From NCBI RefSeq assembly GCF_000725885.1, contig NZ_JODR01000002.1, positions 1 to 64,000 of the forward strand: a DNA stretch of 64,000 bases, written 5' to 3'. Positions 61,379 through 64,000 of the stretch are shown one piece after another; positions within the stretch are counted from its first letter, which is position 1; every line of letters starts with the position of its first letter. Both the position numbers and the translations under genes were made by a program. The notes under the pieces are model-generated. The model did no database searches. It saw nothing but the letters and a program-made list of their open reading frames with translations, and was not told the origin of the DNA. The DNA comes from Streptomyces albus subsp. albus (lineage in GTDB: Bacteria; Actinomycetota; Actinomycetes; Streptomycetales; Streptomycetaceae).

Positions 61379-63075
61379 ACCGCCTTGTAGATCTGGCTGA
61401 CGTCGTTGAGGGAGCTGCCCGCCACCAGGCCGGCGCCGACCAGCGCGAGGTCGTTGTCGGCGTCGGTCTGCGGATCGGACTCGGCCGCCTCCCGCTGGCC
61501 CTGCCGCTTCTTCCAGCGGGTGTAGCCGAACCGGACGGCCAGGGCGGCCAGCACCAGCCAGCCCGCCTGCGGGGTGGCCACCAGCAGACCGGTCGCCAGG
61601 AGGACACCCATCTGGCGGGAGGAGCCGCCGAAGAACTGGATGAGGGCGCCGGGGATGGCCCACAGCCCCATCATGGCCAGCGCGTGGGTGTCGGTCAGGC
61701 CCGCCTTGATGGTGTCGACGTACACCTGGGCGACCGGCGGCACCCGGCCGTCCTCGAAGAACGGCTTCCAGGTGACGACCACCACCAGGATGGCCACGGC
61801 GAAGCCGACGAGCTGGGCGATGTACTGCTGGCGGCGCCCGGCCATCTCGTACGGGTGCCACGGCACGGCGTCCTTGCGCAGCAGCCAGCCGGCCTTGAAG
61901 TCGAAGCCGACGTCGGCGAAGGCGGGACCGGTGGAGGCGGCGTAGCCGACCAGCAGGGCCAGCGGCACCATCGGGATGCCGAGCACGAGCCCGACGATCA
62001 GGAAGATGAGGGTGACGGCGAAGGCGGGGAACCAGCCCGAGTGCATCGCGGCCAGGCCCACGATCAGCTGGTGCACCAGCGCCGCGACACCGGCGAGCAG
62101 CACCCAGCCGACCAGTCCGGCGCCGCCCATGTCGGCCAGGACACCGCCGGTGAGGGCGATGAGCATGGCGCCGACGAGGAAGAGGGCGAGCCCTTCGAGC
62201 AGGCCGCGGCGCAGCCTGCGGGCGTCCACGGTGCGGACCTCGGGGGTGAAGGCGCCGTCCGCGGAGGGCGCGGCGGCGGCCTCGGCGGCGGCCTTGGCGC
62301 CCTTACCGGCCTTGCCGCCCTTGCGGTCCCGCATCAGCAGGACGGCCTGCACCAGCGCGACCAGACCGGCGCCGATCATGACGCCGTGCGGCACGTGGTT
62401 GGCGGCCAGGTCGACGTGGAGCAGCGTCGGCGCGTACTGGGCGACCAGCAGGCCGACGCCGAACATCAGCAGGGCCCAGATGTTGCCGAGGAAGGCCACA
62501 CCGGCGGCGCTCATCGGCAGCTTGAACAGCGAGCCGACGAAGCCGACGACGGCGCTGACGCCGAGCAGCTTGGCCTTGCGACCGCCCTCGTCGCCCGCCT
62601 TGATGGTCTCGGCCGCGGCGATGCCGGCGGGCCAGGCGGCGGTGGCCGGCAGCAGCCGCGAGTCGAACACGCGGTAGAGCACCCAGCTGTCGACGGCGAG
62701 CCCGATGACGGCCCCGCCCAGCATCGGCCACACCAGTCCCGGCTTGCCCATCAAGAAGGGCACGGCGATGGGGGTGACCAGCGAGTTCGCCGCGGCGAAG
62801 GTGGAGCCGGAGATGGCGGACTGGACGAGGTTCTGCCGCTGCGGATCACGCATCCGCGACAGCGCGGCGAACGAGATCCGGCCGATGAGCATGGCGATCA
62901 GCGCGCCGATCACCGAGGTGTTGGGGGCGATGCCCAGGGTGGTGATCAGTACGAGGCCGATCACGGCTCCCAGGACGGACAGCAGGACCGTCACCACGAG
63001 GGTGACCGGCTCCAGGGCTCTGGGATGGGCCCGCGCGGTCTCGGGGGCCGCGGCGGCCGGTGGGGAGGTGCTCAT
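61375..63075 (-). CDS. OPT/YSL-family oligopeptide transporter-like membrane protein
   Basis: 566 aa, about 14 hydrophobic segments. P-V-T-L-V-V-T-V-L-L-S-V-L-G-A-V-I-G-L begins the first helix after a short cytoplasmic leader; L-G-N-I-W-A-L-L-M-F-G-V-G-L-L-V-A and I-F-L-I-V-G-L-V-L-G-I-P-M-V-P-L sit in later helices. The pattern matches the bacterial OPT superfamily, whose members import peptides or metal chelates. Sits between DUF1177 and AroM with stop/start overlap to AroM. Confidence 0.85.
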   Translation of the reverse strand: MSTSPPAAAAPETARAHPRALEPVTLVVTVLLSVLGAVIGLVLITTLGIAPNTSVIGALIAMLIGRISFAALSRMRDPQRQNLVQSAISGSTFAAANSLVTPIAVPFLMGKPGLVWPMLGGAVIGLAVDSWVLYRVFDSRLLPATAAWPAGIAAAETIKAGDEGGRKAKLLGVSAVVGFVGSLFKLPMSAAGVAFLGNIWALLMFGVGLLVAQYAPTLLHVDLAANHVPHGVMIGAGLVALVQAVLLMRDRKGGKAGKGAKAAAEAAAAPSADGAFTPEVRTVDARRLRRGLLEGLALFLVGAMLIALTGGVLADMGGAGLVGWVLLAGVAALVHQLIVGLAAMHSGWFPAFAVTLIFLIVGLVLGIPMVPLALLVGYAASTGPAFADVGFDFKAGWLLRKDAVPWHPYEMAGRRQQYIAQLVGFAVAILVVVVTWKPFFEDGRVPPVAQVYVDTIKAGLTDTHALAMMGLWAIPGALIQFFGGSSRQMGVLLATGLLVATPQAGWLVLAALAVRFGYTRWKKRQGQREAAESDPQTDADNDLALVGAGLVAGSSLNDVSQIYKAV

Positions 63076-63152
63076 ACGGATCTGTCTTTCCGGGTGCGCA
63101 TGCGGTGCGTGGGTTGGTGCGGTGGCCGGGCGGCCACCGCACCGGGGCGTGG

Positions 63153-64000
63153 TCAGTCCTCCACGGCCCCTTCCGTCGACTGGAGGCGGGTCATCGGGCC
63201 GTAGAGGTCCACGAGGCGGGCGAACTCGTCCGGGTCGTGGAAGCGGACGACGCCGCGTCCGTACTCCTTGGCGGCCTCGACGGCGAACCGTCCCGCCGCC
63301 GCGATGTCGGTCTCGTGGCTGGCGCCGGTCGCGCAGCCGGCGACGGCCGGACCGGTGGTCAGGGCGAGGCCGACGACCGGCGCGGAGGTCGCCACGCACG
63401 GCTGCATGATCGAGTTGATGTGGTGGACACCGTTGCCGTAGGGCGTGATGTCCTGCGTGGTGATCGGCAGCACGTGGGCGTCCTCGCCGGTGACCGTCTC
63501 CAGCAGGCCCAGCAGGTCGTCGCTGACCCGCAGGATCCAGCCCTCCTTGACGGTCGGGGAGAGGGCGAGGCCGCGGTGGTTGAGCAGCCGGTTGCCCTTG
63601 GTGGTGTCGATGGAGACGACGGCGTCCATGGCCGGGTCGATCTCCTCGCGGTTGCAGTCGAGGATCGAGACCGGGGAGTCCATGAAGGGCACCGGGTCGT
63701 GGGGGCGGGTCGGCGCGTCGGGGCACACATGGGTGCTGATGATCACGTCACCGGGCAGGACGTCGCCGCGCCCGTACATGTCCAGCAGCTTGGCGGCGGC
63801 GGCCAGCGCCGCCACGGCGCCGTCGGCGTCGGAGACCACGCCGATGCGCTCGGGGCGGGCGCCCACGCCGCCGAGGCGGCCGAGGATGCCGAGGGTGGGG
63901 GCGCTGCCGCCGCCGGTGGCGCCGGCACTGCCCGGGACGGTGACCTTCACGAAGTCGGTGCCGCCCTTGGCGCCCTCGACGCGGGTGACGGTGATGCCGA
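63153..64000 (-). CDS. DUF1177-family protein (N-terminus beyond window)
   Basis: At least 282 codons are open to the window edge; the start lies beyond 64000. Blocks G-V-V-S-D-A-D-G-A-V-A-A-L-A-A-A, D-V-I-I-S-T-H-V-C-P-D-A-P-T-R-P-H-D-P-V-P-F and S-I-D-T-T-K-G-N-R-L-L define the DUF1177 family. The conserved Asp, His and Cys residues look like a metal-dependent hydrolase, but no activity is known to me. 77 bp separate it from the OPT gene. First of the three genes visible of the operon. Confidence 0.85.
   Translation of the reverse strand, partial: GITVTRVEGAKGGTDFVKVTVPGSAGATGGGSAPTLGILGRLGGVGARPERIGVVSDADGAVAALAAAAKLLDMYGRGDVLPGDVIISTHVCPDAPTRPHDPVPFMDSPVSILDCNREEIDPAMDAVVSIDTTKGNRLLNHRGLALSPTVKEGWILRVSDDLLGLLETVTGEDAHVLPITTQDITPYGNGVHHINSIMQPCVATSAPVVGLALTTGPAVAGCATGASHETDIAAAGRFAVEAAKEYGRGVVRFHDPDEFARLVDLYGPMTRLQSTEGAVED

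Overview
The window is a very GC-rich chromosomal stretch (clearly above 70% G+C, strong third-position G/C bias, GTG/TTG starts, GTGA/ATGA overlaps, long GC hairpins between genes). Gene content points to a Streptomyces or close relative: PASTA-less Ser/Thr kinase, F420-dependent oxidoreductase, RNase Sa homologue, CocE-type secreted hydrolase, fused PcaDC enzyme, GluABCD importer. About 55 genes are recognisable, mostly metabolic with a few regulators and transporters; no rRNA, tRNA, CRISPR or prophage genes were seen. Position 1-56 is the 3' end of what looks like an IS30-type transposase.

0-8.5 kb: transposase tail, glycerate kinase, a phytoene-dehydrogenase-like FAD enzyme, an inositol-monophosphatase-family enzyme, a sirtuin, membrane proteins, a solo B3/4-domain protein, and a lipoate ligase with its accessory domain moved to the N-terminus. 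8.5-16.5 kb: an NmrA-type protein under a MerR-like operator, a GNAT protein, then a tightly coupled reductive-pyrimidine/hydantoin operon (beta-ureidopropionase-like nitrilase, class III aminotransferase, dihydropyrimidinase, F420-type LLM oxidoreductase), and a secreted CocE/NonD hydrolase. 16.5-25.8 kb: a membrane Ser/Thr kinase, a MarR-MFS-isochorismatase operon, and a three-subunit molybdenum aldehyde/xanthine oxidoreductase of the PaoABC type whose 2Fe-2S subunit carries a one-base frameshift.

25.8-38.8 kb: gamma-glutamyltransferase, GluABCD-type glutamate importer, secreted SGNH hydrolase, exonuclease III, a metallo-beta-lactamase-fold protein, a PcaD-PcaC fusion lacking the expected serine, and a ROK glucokinase. 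39-48 kb: sugar ABC importer with GntR regulator and divergent Gfo/Idh/MocA dehydrogenase, a P450, KDPG aldolase plus KDG-type sugar kinase, and an RNase Sa homologue.

48.6-56.1 kb is an allantoin-to-malate locus: allantoinase and allantoicase, a divergent IclR (AllR-like) regulator, a MobA/MocA-like nucleotidyltransferase and malate synthase. A 17-bp dyad in the allantoinase promoter region recurs, with the same spacing, over the -35 of the malate synthase promoter, which would tie purine-nitrogen salvage to disposal of the glyoxylate produced. Together with the pyrimidine operon, the molybdoenzyme, glycerate kinase, glutamate uptake and gamma-glutamyltransferase, the window reads as a nitrogen-scavenging region.

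56.3-64 kb: a secreted protein, a YfcC/DcuC-family carrier, a DUF4097-like lipoprotein, a GNAT protein and, running off the right edge, a DUF1177 - OPT transporter - AroM operon of unknown function. This last operon is the best candidate here for an uncharacterised system.
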